Assembly: GCA_900538705.1 (NCBI GenBank) | Contig: UPZG01000002.1 | Span: forward strand, 186,001 to 250,000 | DNA length: 64,000 nucleotides | Source of the DNA: an uncultured Porphyromonadaceae bacterium | GTDB taxonomy: Bacteria > Bacteroidota > Bacteroidia > Bacteroidales > Barnesiellaceae_A | Direction: 5' to 3' | Translations under genes and position numbers: made by a program | Notes under the pieces: generated by a model | Databases searched by the model: none | The model's input: only the letters and a program-made list of their open reading frames with translations | What the model was told of the DNA's origin: nothing | Shown here: positions 17,609 through 27,065 of the stretch, in pieces | How the letters are laid out: each line of letters opens with the position of its first letter | How positions within the stretch are numbered: the first letter of the stretch is position 1

Positions 17609-18721
17609 TTATTTCGTACGACGCACCGAACGTATAGGTGCGCTGTTACCCGACGATTGTTGTTGCTTCACCGCTTTGGGTTTCTTCTTGCTACTGCTGC
17701 GAGAAGAACGCGACGAACGCTCTTTTTTCTTATTGCTGCTCTCTTTTTTGACAGATACTTTCTTATCGGCAACCGGTTCTTCTATATCGGTAGTATCACC
17801 GGCAGCCTCGGCTGCTTTGAGTGCTGCCTCTACCTCTTCGGGAGTAGGTACCCACAATTGACGGCCAAACGTATCGAGCCCCAGCTCTATACTGTCTTGT
17901 GCATGCTTCATCAACGAATCGGTAGGGAAAAGCTGCATCAACGACTGATTACGCAAATTACGAGTTTTGTATATGTCACCATCGTACATACCCATTTTGA
18001 AGTAGTCGTCGTAATTGTATTGCATCACTTGGTTGGCATCGCCTGTCATGATATACTGCTGTGCCATGTAGGGACGCAAATCGTCATATCGCAACCAGAA
18101 CATGGGATATCGCACCGGTTCTCCTCCAAAATCGCCGCTACGATGTAATACAGGGCAAATAGCATCTATCTCAACCTTATATTTCGAAGCTCTACGGTCA
18201 AACACCCACTTTTCTATAATATAGTACGACAATACCTCGTTACAGGGTACGTCACTTTCTTCTACAGTAAAGAGCGGATTTTTCTCGGTGCTTCCTTTTT
18301 GCTCGGTATAGAGAATATGGAAACGGTCAAACATGTCGCGCACATTCACCTTATACTGGTCGGTAAACACCTCACGCCCATCGAGATACTCATAGGCTGT
18401 TATCTGGTTGTTTGCCAAAAGACGCATGATAATACGGAAAAGATTCTGCATATCTTCGGTAGATTCCTCAGGATAATAGAGCGGCAAATTGGCATTTTGA
18501 GTGAGGTCTAACTGGCGGTATATGACCCGCATCCATGGTATATCTTTTTCCGACGGCGAGTTAGGTTGATATAACGATTGGGCGCGTACCGTCAGACCGC
18601 TATCCTTGTCGCGTGTCTTTGCGGCATCCTTATCTACACGCCGCACAACCTGAGCTCCAGCCGGCGCAACGGCAAACGAAACACATAATGCCGATAATAT
18701 GAGAGCTTGCGATATTTTCAT
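17609..18721 (-). CDS. gldN: Type IX secretion / gliding protein GldN (PorN)
   Basis: 370 residues from the ATG at 18721; a GTG two codons earlier is a less likely start. The signal peptide ends AGA|Q. The central region (IPWMRVIYRQLDL, then NNQITAYEYLDGREVF) is typical of GldN/PorN, which forms the periplasmic ring with the lipoprotein GldK under the outer membrane. The last 60 or so residues are an unusual low-complexity tail rich in Lys, Ser and Arg, of unknown role. It is the last gene of the operon, 27 bases after gldM. Confidence 0.92.
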   Translation of the reverse strand: MKISQALILSALCVSFAVAPAGAQVVRRVDKDAAKTRDKDSGLTVRAQSLYQPNSPSEKDIPWMRVIYRQLDLTQNANLPLYYPEESTEDMQNLFRIIMRLLANNQITAYEYLDGREVFTDQYKVNVRDMFDRFHILYTEQKGSTEKNPLFTVEESDVPCNEVLSYYIIEKWVFDRRASKYKVEIDAICPVLHRSGDFGGEPVRYPMFWLRYDDLRPYMAQQYIMTGDANQVMQYNYDDYFKMGMYDGDIYKTRNLRNQSLMQLFPTDSLMKHAQDSIELGLDTFGRQLWVPTPEEVEAALKAAEAAGDTTDIEEPVADKKVSVKKESSNKKKERSSRSSRSSSKKKPKAVKQQQSSGNSAPIRSVRRTK

Positions 18722-18748
18722 AAACACTTTTATATTTATGCTGTTTTA

Positions 18749-20317
18749 TCAATTTACTATTACCTCTATGGGCGAAAGGTCGCGTTCTATCCCATCAGGA
18801 CCCACAGCCCTTACCCGCGAAATATAGAACCGTTTTCCACGCGATAGTCTGCGGAAAGAGTTCTTTTGTCGTTGAGAGAAGTTCGCACCGTCTGAGACTT
18901 CGGGGATGGCATTACCCATAGAGTCAAAGAAAACGGTCTCGAAACTCAACACTTTGTACGTCACATTCAATAATTCGTCATCAATGGCAGCACCTATGCC
19001 GGCAGCCTGCAACAAAAGAGTTTTGGCAAAAGGTTTACCACCTTTGTAATGTTGCTCATAACCCTTCGCATCTTTATACGCAATATAGGGCATAGGATCG
19101 GGCAATTGTCGCACTCTGAAAGCCGTATTGGCCACAGACTGTGTATTACCATCGATGGTTGCCGTAACAGAAATAACGGCTTCTTCACCCACTTTCGAGG
19201 GACGCGCTTCCCAAACATCGCCCTGACGAGTAAGAGTTCCGTTTGTCATGGTAGCTTGTATGGCATTATTGGGTATGCCAGGCACCGAAATACTGATAGG
19301 GTTGGCAATACCGGCATACAATACATTCATCATCGTAGCCGAGATGGTAGCCGATGGCTCTACGACAGTATATGATGAACTAAAATCGTGACGTGTAACC
19401 GTTCCATCGCCGTGAGGCACTTCAAGATAACCTGTTAAGTCAAATACTCCGGTTGTATTACAGAATACCTCATAAAGTCCTTTTTTATCAGTCGGCAACA
19501 TTTTACCGTCAATATAGATATTGGGGCGTTGTGTAGTATCTATCGCTGCCAATACGATGTTGGCCGTATATTTGCTTCCTCGAATGATGTTCTTAGAATT
19601 AGGAATAACAAAAGCATCGAGCTGATTTACACGCACATCGCCTACGTCGATATTATCTATAAGTGTACTCAACGCCATACTCTCGGCATACAGCACATCG
19701 TTCTGCATTTTGGTGAGTATCGTCACGGCAGCTACAACAGGCATATTTTCAAAAAGAGTCTCTTCCCACAAAGTAGGAGTTATCTTTTCTGTACGGGAGT
19801 TGATGCGCGTCGAAAGACAATCTTCAATCGTCGCCTTTTTGATAGAGTCGGGCATAATGTCGCTTACATAAGAGCGATAGTCATCTATCGACTCACGCAG
19901 GCGCGCTCCCTGACGTTTCGAAGGAGACAACATAATAAACGAAGCAGCCTCAAGGTCATCTTGGCGTTGTATATTCTTCACATCGCCATCCTCGCCATCT
20001 GCTTGTTTCACGATAACGACCTTCAGCGAGTCTATATAGTTGTATAATTGCGATGTGCGTTCTTTCAGTTCGAGCGATTTGCTATACCACACACCACCCT
20101 TCTCGGGGTTTTGCTCATTGAAGTCGGCCAGTTGTTTATACAATGTCTCGTTGCGCACGGCAGCCGTAGCCGTGGAGCGTCCCAAGCCATCTTCTACCTG
20201 ACGAAACCCGTTCAGCACATCGCTCGACACGTTGAGAGCCAACATGGCGGTCAAGACGATATACATGAGGTTTATCATCTTCTGCCTTGGAGAGAGTTTC
20301 GTACTATTTCCAGCCAT
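18749..20317 (-). CDS. gldM: Type IX secretion motor protein GldM (PorM)
   Basis: 522 residues. GldM has one N-terminal membrane helix (about residues 14-33, LMYIVLTAMLALNVS) and a large periplasmic part. The N-terminal pattern NSTKLSPRQKMINLMYIVL is characteristic. With GldL it forms the proton-driven rotary motor that energises type IX export, its periplasmic D1-D4 domains reaching the GldK/GldN ring. It starts 5 bases after gldL ends. Confidence 0.95.
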   Translation of the reverse strand: MAGNSTKLSPRQKMINLMYIVLTAMLALNVSSDVLNGFRQVEDGLGRSTATAAVRNETLYKQLADFNEQNPEKGGVWYSKSLELKERTSQLYNYIDSLKVVIVKQADGEDGDVKNIQRQDDLEAASFIMLSPSKRQGARLRESIDDYRSYVSDIMPDSIKKATIEDCLSTRINSRTEKITPTLWEETLFENMPVVAAVTILTKMQNDVLYAESMALSTLIDNIDVGDVRVNQLDAFVIPNSKNIIRGSKYTANIVLAAIDTTQRPNIYIDGKMLPTDKKGLYEVFCNTTGVFDLTGYLEVPHGDGTVTRHDFSSSYTVVEPSATISATMMNVLYAGIANPISISVPGIPNNAIQATMTNGTLTRQGDVWEARPSKVGEEAVISVTATIDGNTQSVANTAFRVRQLPDPMPYIAYKDAKGYEQHYKGGKPFAKTLLLQAAGIGAAIDDELLNVTYKVLSFETVFFDSMGNAIPEVSDGANFSQRQKNSFRRLSRGKRFYISRVRAVGPDGIERDLSPIEVIVN

Positions 20318-20322
20318 TGTAT

Positions 20323-21330
20323 CTATGCTTTAACTTCATTATCGGTAGTAGCCCGTGATGTTTCGCCGGCTTTCTGCGGCTCTTCTATTGGAGCGCCGGG
20401 CATGGGGCGGTACATGTTTATGGTCATAGCCGTAATCATCTTCTCATAAACCGAGTTGAGTTGCTGTATATATTGAGTCATTTTCTCGGTCTCCTTGCAA
20501 TAACGATCACTGTCGCCCATAGCGGCCTCGTACATACGGCTGATGCTCTTGATGCCGTTGTTTACACGGTCTATATTATCGAGTTGCGAGCTGATACTCT
20601 TCAGCTGTATTTCATAAATGGTATTCAAGCCGCTGATATTGCGGTTGAGGGCTTCCATCTGCTCAACATAGCCACTCGATTGCTCACTGAGCCCATCGGA
20701 ATGCGACGTAATAGACTGATACGAACCCAACAGCGTGTTAGATACTTGCGTAAGCGACTCGGTAGCCGTACGCAGTTGCTCCATTTGCGACGAGATTGCA
20801 GCCAATTGCGACAAGTATTGCTGTGTTGCATCGGTAAGTTCAGCCATACGCGAGAGCTGGTCGGCGGCAGCCGACATCTTCTGTATGCTATCGCTCAAGC
20901 TTTGTGTGTCGGCTTCACTCAGGTTGATACCCTCGGGCAATCCGACAGCCTGACGAGCCTCGTCGGACGACAATGTCGTACCACCGTCTACCACGATAGT
21001 ACCACCCTTACCGCCTATAATGGTAGCACCACCGCCCTTACCAAAGTCGGGACGCTCCTCGGGGTCGCGCGAAGCCAAAACGGGGAATACATCTTCCCAA
21101 TGATACGAATTTGCAGGCTTATCAAAAGCCGACAAGATAAACATGAGCACCTCGGTACCCATACCGAGTGATAAAAGGAAATTACCGCCGGGTAAGTGCA
21201 ATATCTTAAAGAGCGCACCCCATATAACGACTGCGGCACCTATACTATATGCAAAATTAAAGAAACGTTGTCCCCTGTCGCTCGACAGGAATTTTTCTAT
21301 TTTATTTTTATATTTCCTGTATTTTCCCAT
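20323..21330 (-). CDS. gldL: Type IX secretion motor protein GldL (PorL)
   Basis: 335 residues. Two membrane helices near the N-terminus (about 25-44 and 51-68) are followed by a cytoplasmic, partly coiled region with many Ser, Gln and Leu. The second helix carries a buried Glu at residue 60 in GMGTEVLMF, matching the conserved acidic residue needed for proton flow through GldL. ILHLPGGN between the helices is also typical. The C-terminal tail (RPMPGAPIEE) is unstructured. It sits between gldK and gldM. Confidence 0.94.
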   Translation of the reverse strand: MGKYRKYKNKIEKFLSSDRGQRFFNFAYSIGAAVVIWGALFKILHLPGGNFLLSLGMGTEVLMFILSAFDKPANSYHWEDVFPVLASRDPEERPDFGKGGGATIIGGKGGTIVVDGGTTLSSDEARQAVGLPEGINLSEADTQSLSDSIQKMSAAADQLSRMAELTDATQQYLSQLAAISSQMEQLRTATESLTQVSNTLLGSYQSITSHSDGLSEQSSGYVEQMEALNRNISGLNTIYEIQLKSISSQLDNIDRVNNGIKSISRMYEAAMGDSDRYCKETEKMTQYIQQLNSVYEKMITAMTINMYRPMPGAPIEEPQKAGETSRATTDNEVKA

Positions 21331-21375
21331 AATGTTGGCAAATAAGGTCGTTTATTCCTGGTATAATGTAACTCT

Positions 21376-22794
21376 CTATTTACGGCCGCGGGCAAAGCCT
21401 ACCTGTGTGCGTACACACCGGAACCCGATGTAAGAGCGTTGTTCGTTTTGGTATTCCCACATGCGCAAGTCTGAGCGGATATAGTGCGATACATCTTTCC
21501 ATGAGCCGCCACGCACTATTTTCCGTTTCATACGATAGGGGTCTTCTTTGGCTGCATTATATTTATACTCGGGATTCATATCGCTGGTAATACGACTCAA
21601 TGCCTCGTTATAGGAGGTCGAAGTCCATTCCGATACGTTACCCGCCATATCATACAGGCCAAAATCATTGGGCGTATAGGTGCCTACCTGAGCTGTTATC
21701 AAGTGACCGTCACGTACGTAGTCGCCATCGCCAGGCTTGAAGTTGGCATAGAAACAACCCTTATCATCGACCGACTCTGTACCTTCCCAAGGATATACAT
21801 TTTCATTCTTTCCGGCTCGGGCTGCATATTCCCACTCGGCTTCGGTAGGCAAACGGTAAGGTTCTACAATAACGGGATTCTTGCCCAACGCAGCCTTGTA
21901 AATGAGCGTACGCCAAACGCAGAATGCATTAGCCTGGTCCCACGAAACACCTACGACTGGATAATCGTTATAACCGGCATGAGCAAAATACATGCGTACG
22001 TAAGGTTCGTTATAGGCGTTGTCGAAATCGTTTACCCACACTGTCGTGTCGGGATAAATGTTTACAATATAAGTATTGAGAAAATCATACTCGCTCGAGA
22101 GCTGGCGTGTGATGGTCTCGCGATGTATACGACCTTCGTCATCGACAAAGGCGGTATCTTTCGATATCATTATCACCTCATTGGGGTCGGCCGGCTCATC
22201 GGTGTTGAGGTTACGCAAAGCCGGGTCTAAGCGGTTGCGACGCTTAGAAGCTTCGGTAAGATCATAGACCTCATAACGGAAGTTGAGTTGCGACACGTCG
22301 AGTTCCTTCTGCCCCGTGATGGGGTTGATACGATAGAGACTCTCTATGGCTCGCGCCTCATCTTCATTGGGATTACGCCAAGGTATTGCCTTCGACCAGT
22401 TGAGGTGCGGCTTCACCGGATTACCATCGCGGTCTTCTTCTATTTTGAATACCTCGTTTCCACCATAAGCGGGGTCGGCAAGACGCTCGCGAATAATAGA
22501 GTCACGTACCCAAAATACAAATTGCTTGTACTTCGAGTTGGTAATCTCCGTTTCATCCATGTAGAATGCGTCTACCGATATGCCGTGGTCATCGCGAGCG
22601 ATGCCCCACACGCTGTCGTTGCGGCTGGGACCCATGTCGTAAGCGCCGCGGTTTATCAGTACCATGCCATAGGGAGCCGGCTCAGCCCACGACACACCAC
22701 CTACACCGGTTACCTCGCCGGAGTTACGTGTGCTGGGCGCACAGGCCGCCACTAAGACGGCAACAGATATCAAGCTCAACAGACTTTTTCTCAT
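21376..22794 (-). CDS. gldK: Type IX secretion lipoprotein GldK (PorK)
   Basis: 472 residues. A lipoprotein signal ends at Cys 18 (VLVAAC). The body has the formylglycine-generating-enzyme-like (SUMF1) fold: YMDETEITNSKYKQF near the start, VSWDQANAFC and RLPTEAEWEYAAR in the middle, VRGGSW and GFRCVRT at the end. GldK is a structural ring protein attached to the outer membrane and is not expected to be an active sulfatase-modifying enzyme. Three bases separate it from the porP-like gene. Confidence 0.94.
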   Translation of the reverse strand: MRKSLLSLISVAVLVAACAPSTRNSGEVTGVGGVSWAEPAPYGMVLINRGAYDMGPSRNDSVWGIARDDHGISVDAFYMDETEITNSKYKQFVFWVRDSIIRERLADPAYGGNEVFKIEEDRDGNPVKPHLNWSKAIPWRNPNEDEARAIESLYRINPITGQKELDVSQLNFRYEVYDLTEASKRRNRLDPALRNLNTDEPADPNEVIMISKDTAFVDDEGRIHRETITRQLSSEYDFLNTYIVNIYPDTTVWVNDFDNAYNEPYVRMYFAHAGYNDYPVVGVSWDQANAFCVWRTLIYKAALGKNPVIVEPYRLPTEAEWEYAARAGKNENVYPWEGTESVDDKGCFYANFKPGDGDYVRDGHLITAQVGTYTPNDFGLYDMAGNVSEWTSTSYNEALSRITSDMNPEYKYNAAKEDPYRMKRKIVRGGSWKDVSHYIRSDLRMWEYQNEQRSYIGFRCVRTQVGFARGRK

Positions 22795-22797
22795 AAT

Positions 22798-23778
22798 TTA
22801 CAGTATACGGATACTTTTATGTTTTGTTTTATTTTTATCGGACAAATCGAGCTTCATGCTGTAACCCACAAAAACCTCATGGCTACCGCTACTGGCACGA
22901 AGCACCGCCGTCACCGGCAAATCGTAGGAATATCCGAGGATAAATCCCTTAAACTCACCGCCTATCATGAAGGAGACCGCATCGTTCCATCTATACCCTA
23001 CGCCACCCCAAAAGAGCTTATTGTAGCGCAACCTGACGGTTGCCTCGGCTGTAAATATATTAAAATCGGTCTTCACCATCATCGACGGCTGTATTTCATA
23101 TAACGGATTTCTAAATGGGATATTGCCTCCTGCCATAAAATAATAGAGGCGGCTTACAAATGTTTCATATCCATTCTCACTTCCCGACCCACTGCTATCG
23201 TCATATCGTATGGTAGGCTCGGTAAGGTGAGTCGACGACAAGCCTACATAGAACTTCGGATGCACATAGTAGATACCAAAGGCACAATCGAAAGCCATAC
23301 CTTCTACCTCGGTGGTAGGGATGTCCTCGTCTTCGCCTGCCGGTGTATGAGCATCGCTCGATGGTATCTCTACCTTGGTACCGTCGAACTTCTGGTCTAC
23401 AAGGCCTAGTTGTACACCGAAACATAGGAAGCTGCTTTTTATCTTCAATTTATAAGCATATTGCGCTCCAAATACCATGTTTGAAAACAAGCCTTCGGTA
23501 GTGCTACTGAATACCACGCCTACTCCATGATGGCCGCCTAAAAAACGGAGCGGCATATCGGCACGACCCCAAAACGACTTGGGAGCACCTTCTATACCTA
23601 TCCACTGCTGCCGCGTACCAACCATAAAGTTTAGCTTATCGCCTGCTCCTGTCGCTCCGGCATTATAATAGGCCGGGGCTGCCCAATATTGCGACAATTG
23701 CATGTCTATCTGTGCTTGTGCCACAAAGGTTGCCGCACAAAACAAGAGGATAGATAGCAAGCGAAAGTTTGACTTCAT
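22798..23778 (-). CDS. porP: PorP/SprF-family outer-membrane protein
   Basis: 326 residues. The signal peptide ends AQA|Q, then a beta-barrel body begins with the family pattern DMQLSQYWAAPAYYNAGATG. PorP/SprF proteins are integral outer-membrane parts of type IX systems; some help anchor cargo or adhesins at the cell surface. As first gene of the porP-gldK-L-M-N operon it is probably the housekeeping copy. Paralogs are common in the phylum, so the exact PorP assignment rests on context. Confidence 0.9.
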   Translation of the reverse strand: MKSNFRLLSILLFCAATFVAQAQIDMQLSQYWAAPAYYNAGATGAGDKLNFMVGTRQQWIGIEGAPKSFWGRADMPLRFLGGHHGVGVVFSSTTEGLFSNMVFGAQYAYKLKIKSSFLCFGVQLGLVDQKFDGTKVEIPSSDAHTPAGEDEDIPTTEVEGMAFDCAFGIYYVHPKFYVGLSSTHLTEPTIRYDDSSGSGSENGYETFVSRLYYFMAGGNIPFRNPLYEIQPSMMVKTDFNIFTAEATVRLRYNKLFWGGVGYRWNDAVSFMIGGEFKGFILGYSYDLPVTAVLRASSGSHEVFVGYSMKLDLSDKNKTKHKSIRIL

Positions 23779-23812
23779 AGCAGCATGTAAGTTATGACTA
23801 TGCGTAGGGTTT

Positions 23813-23820
23813 CAAATATA
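23813..23820 (-). promoter_or_regulatory. Possible -7 box of the type IX operon
   Basis: TATATTTG on the minus strand matches TAnnTTTG, 34 bases before the porP ATG. No good -33 box is found at the right distance, so this is a weak call. Confidence 0.35.
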
Positions 23821-23917
23821 TTAACTGTAAAATGTCAATTAAATTGTACCAATACTCATTTTTTATAGGCCTTTTCACCGTTTTGCCTTATTTAGAGAAG
23901 TCGAAGTGATGCTTCGC

Positions 23918-25048
23918 TCATGAAATAGTCGGGCGATACACTCCACCTGGGAATGGTGTAACATACCCTTTGAATTCCAGCTCTACCAATAGTGCCGAGA
24001 GAGTGGCTGCCGGGCAGTCAAGCTCTACGGCCATGTGGTTTATTTGTCCCTCGCCAACCGTCCGCAAGTATTGTAACAGACGCTGTTCATCGGCTGTAAG
24101 TGTCTCATCGATTGCAGAAAGAGGCATTTGTACGGCCGATTGAGGCTGAGGGGTATCCCAGCTCATTGCCTCCAACAGGTCGTCGACCGAAGTTATCAAG
24201 GCTGCCTTGTTGTGTTTTATAAGATTATTACACCCGGCCGACAAAATATCGCTCGCACGCCCCGGCAGTGCAAAAACATCGCGGCTATAACTCTCGGCAA
24301 TAGAGGCTGTAACTAACGAACCGCCCTTTTCGCCCGACTCTACCACTACCACGGCATCGGCCATGCCGGCAACAATGCGATTGCGGGCAAGAAAATAGGG
24401 TCGTAACACACCTTGTGCCGACGTATACTCGGTAAGTAGTCCGCCCTGCCCCAACATCTCGACTGCCGTTTGGCGGTGTGTCGACGGATAGAGCATGTGC
24501 AACCCATGTGCCAACACGCCTACCGTGGGCAACTCGTAGCGCAAAGCTGCTCTGTGTGCTGCAATATCTATTCCATAAGCCAATCCGCTTACAATAAGAG
24601 TAGAACGCGAGGCCGAAGCTAACCCTCGCACCAACGCATCGACAAAACTTTTACCATAGGCAGTGGCTCGGCGTGTGCCTACGATGCTTACCACCCTGTC
24701 ATACTCTAACGGGAAATGACCTTTATAATAGAGCATGAGTGGAGCATCGCTACACTCGGCCAGGCGTCGGGGATACTCGGCGTCGGTAATAAACAGCGGG
24801 GTAATGCCATGCTGCCTTACAAACTCCACTTCGCGCACAGCGGCACGCAGAGCGTTGCCTCGCTCTACATCAGAGAAGAGACGACTGTTCCACCCCGTCA
24901 GCCCGGCTAACTCACGGTCTGACAAGGTGAAGAAAACCGACACATCGCCCGTGGCCTCTATCAGTGTTTCGGCCAGCAAGCGGTTCATCCCCTTCACCCC
25001 GGCAAGGGCTATGCGATAACGCAACTGTTCGTCGGTAAAAGTATCCAT
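23918..25048 (-). CDS. dprA: DNA-processing protein DprA
   Basis: 376 residues. An N-terminal helix-hairpin-helix-like region (to about 75) is followed by the Rossmann-like DNA-processing domain with GTRRATAYG, the signature SGLAYGIDIAAHRAAL and the late ALPGR. A winged-helix domain occupies about residues 300-376. DprA loads RecA on incoming single-stranded DNA during natural transformation. No com genes are near. It ends a three-gene run (hflX, thioesterase, dprA), 9 bases after the thioesterase. Confidence 0.94.
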   Translation of the reverse strand: MDTFTDEQLRYRIALAGVKGMNRLLAETLIEATGDVSVFFTLSDRELAGLTGWNSRLFSDVERGNALRAAVREVEFVRQHGITPLFITDAEYPRRLAECSDAPLMLYYKGHFPLEYDRVVSIVGTRRATAYGKSFVDALVRGLASASRSTLIVSGLAYGIDIAAHRAALRYELPTVGVLAHGLHMLYPSTHRQTAVEMLGQGGLLTEYTSAQGVLRPYFLARNRIVAGMADAVVVVESGEKGGSLVTASIAESYSRDVFALPGRASDILSAGCNNLIKHNKAALITSVDDLLEAMSWDTPQPQSAVQMPLSAIDETLTADEQRLLQYLRTVGEGQINHMAVELDCPAATLSALLVELEFKGYVTPFPGGVYRPTIS

Positions 25049-25057
25049 TTCCCTTCC

Positions 25058-25465
25058 TTATTCGCTCAGATAGGGCGCAAAATAGGGTAAAAATTCCTCT
25101 CCGCGTGTAGGGCGCCCGTTATGGGTGCATACTGTCTCTACCACAGCTTTTACACAGCACTCGCCGGTTGTCTTGTATATATCCTGATAAAAAAGATATT
25201 TCACCCCTTTACGTCGCATATAGAGCTTGCTCACAAAAGTATCGCCACAGTGCAAGGGCGTTTTATAAGCTATTTCTATGCGGCACACAACGGGGTCGAT
25301 ACCCTCATCGTGCATCTGCTTAAAGGCAGTACCTGTCGATGCCAGAAACTCGTGGCGCGTATGTTCGAGATAATGCAAATAGTTGGCATTGTTGACAATA
25401 CCTTCCAAGTCGACTTCATAGTCGCGCACCTTGAATGTAAGTTCAAATATATAAGGTTTTTCCAT
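25058..25465 (-). CDS. Acyl-CoA thioesterase, 4HBT hotdog-fold family
   Basis: 135 residues from the ATG at 25465, which directly follows the hflX stop by 4 bases; a longer frame would run into hflX. The motif VRDYEVDLEGIVNNANYLHYLEHTR is the YbgC/FcbC type hotdog signature (usually Y-x-D-x-D-x-x-G-x-V), with Asp in the catalytic position and Asn-Asn-Ala-Asn-Tyr after it. It probably hydrolyses an acyl-CoA; the chain length cannot be read from sequence. Confidence 0.88.
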   Translation of the reverse strand: MEKPYIFELTFKVRDYEVDLEGIVNNANYLHYLEHTRHEFLASTGTAFKQMHDEGIDPVVCRIEIAYKTPLHCGDTFVSKLYMRRKGVKYLFYQDIYKTTGECCVKAVVETVCTHNGRPTRGEEFLPYFAPYLSE

Positions 25466-25469
25466 CGTC

Positions 25470-26732
25470 TTATTGTTGTGGAGTGTCGTCGGGATTGATT
25501 GTCTCGTCGTCGTAATGCTGAAATAAAAAGTCGTTATAGGGGAACCGTGCCGTATGTATCTCTTTGACACGACGATATAACAAAGCTTTCAACTCGTCGA
25601 TATTGGTACGCTCTCGTGCCGATATAAAGATACAATTCTCGGCCATCTTGGCCATCCACGTGGCACGCAGTTCGTCGAGCGAAACATTCTCGCGGGTGCG
25701 GGGTGTAAGGTCGTCGGCGGCTTTCTCGACATAGGTGAATGCGTCTATTTTGTTAAAGACGATAATGACGGGTTTCTCCTCGTCGGGGCAAATGTCGTGC
25801 AGGGTACGGTTTACCACCTCTATCTGCTCCTCAAAAGCAGGGTGCGATATATCTACGACATGCAACAACAGGTCGGCTTCGCGCACCTCGTCGAGTGTCG
25901 ACTTGAACGAGTCGACCAAGTGTGTAGGGAGCTTGCGGATGAACCCGACGGTATCGGAGAGCAGGAAGGGAAGGTTGTCTATGATGACTTTGCGCACAGT
26001 AGTGTCGAGCGTTGCAAAGAGCTTGTTCTCGGCAAAGACATCCGACTTGCTCAACAGATTCATCAACGTCGATTTTCCCACGTTGGTATATCCCACCAAG
26101 GCTACACGGACCAGGCGTCCGCGGTTCTTGCGTTGTATGGTTTTCTGACGGTCTATACTGCGCAACTCCTCTTTCAGGCGAGAAATGCGGTCGAGGATAA
26201 TACGGCGGTCGGTCTCTATCTGCGTTTCACCGGGGCCACGCATACCTATACCACCACGCTGCCTCTCCAAGTGAGTCCACAACCGGGTAAGGCGCGGCAA
26301 GAGGTACTGATACTGCGCCAGCTCTACCTGTGTTTTGGCATTGGCCGTCTGCGCCCGCAAGGCAAATATGTCGAGGATAAGGCTGGTACGGTCTAATATT
26401 TTCACCTGTAACTCACGCTCGATATTCTGTATCTGCTTGGGCGACAGCTCATCGTCGAAAACCACCATACCCACACCGGCCTCGCCATCGGCAGCCGACT
26501 CTTCGATATAGTTCTTTATCTCCTGCAATTTGCCCGTGCCCACATAGGTACGGGGATTGGGATAGTCGAGCTTCTGCAAAAAGCGCTTCTCGGGCACGGC
26601 ACCTGCCGTCTCGGCAAGGAAGGCCAGCTCATCGAGATACTCCATCGTCTTAGCTTCGTTTTGCGTAGGGGTGACGAGACCCACCAACAGGGCGCGCTCG
26701 CTCGACGTCTCGGTATGTATAAATTCTTTCAT
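25470..26732 (-). CDS. hflX: Ribosome-associated GTPase HflX
   Basis: 420 residues. The N-terminal HflX domain includes GTGKLQEIKNYIEE and the linker GGIGMRGPGETQIETDRR, a family signature. The G domain has GYTNVGKSTL (G1), DTVGFIRKLP (G3) and NKID (G4). HflX splits stalled ribosomes, notably under heat stress. A TATCTTTG box (26814-26821, minus strand) lies about 80 bases upstream of the start. First gene of the hflX-thioesterase-dprA run. Confidence 0.95.
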   Translation of the reverse strand: MKEFIHTETSSERALLVGLVTPTQNEAKTMEYLDELAFLAETAGAVPEKRFLQKLDYPNPRTYVGTGKLQEIKNYIEESAADGEAGVGMVVFDDELSPKQIQNIERELQVKILDRTSLILDIFALRAQTANAKTQVELAQYQYLLPRLTRLWTHLERQRGGIGMRGPGETQIETDRRIILDRISRLKEELRSIDRQKTIQRKNRGRLVRVALVGYTNVGKSTLMNLLSKSDVFAENKLFATLDTTVRKVIIDNLPFLLSDTVGFIRKLPTHLVDSFKSTLDEVREADLLLHVVDISHPAFEEQIEVVNRTLHDICPDEEKPVIIVFNKIDAFTYVEKAADDLTPRTRENVSLDELRATWMAKMAENCIFISARERTNIDELKALLYRRVKEIHTARFPYNDFLFQHYDDETINPDDTPQQ

Positions 26733-27065
26733 CTCTACCTTTTCTGTTTAAGGGTATTGCGAGGGGAAAATGATGCCACTGCAAAGCAGCTGCATGCCTC
26801 GCACATTGCTATGCAAAGATAGTGAAAGGTGAGGGCAGAAAAAACAAGCTTGCTTGATTTTTTATGCCGAACCGCATCCTGTCTTATCCAAAGAGAGTGA
26901 AAGGAATACTTAATACATAGGAACTTTTTTGTACCGTCCAAACGCAGCCTACATCCTGAGAATGATAAACAACGAGTAAAATAGCACTGCATGGCGTTTT
27001 GCTTACATGGAATATAAAAAAGTCGGAGCAAAACGTGCTCCGACTTATATAACGCCTACTTGAAA
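26733..27065. other. Intergenic stretch upstream of hflX
   Basis: These 333 bases hold a minus-strand -7-like box (TATCTTTG, 26814-26821; the best -33 candidate is 23 bases away) and the terminator of the next gene (27020-27046). A 98-codon open frame fills much of it but lacks any coding character. I see nothing else. Confidence 0.5.
27020..27046 (-). terminator. Terminator of the small secreted protein gene
   Basis: An 11-base-pair perfect stem (27020-27030 with 27036-27046, loop of 5) is followed on the minus strand by five T. It lies 20 bases past the stop codon of the 117-residue protein. Confidence 0.85.

Noticed and set aside
26735..27031. 98-codon open frame on the minus strand before hflX
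   Set aside because: Cys- and Ser-rich random-looking translation, overlaps the terminator at 27020-27046 and a -7-like box, and has no signal or domain.
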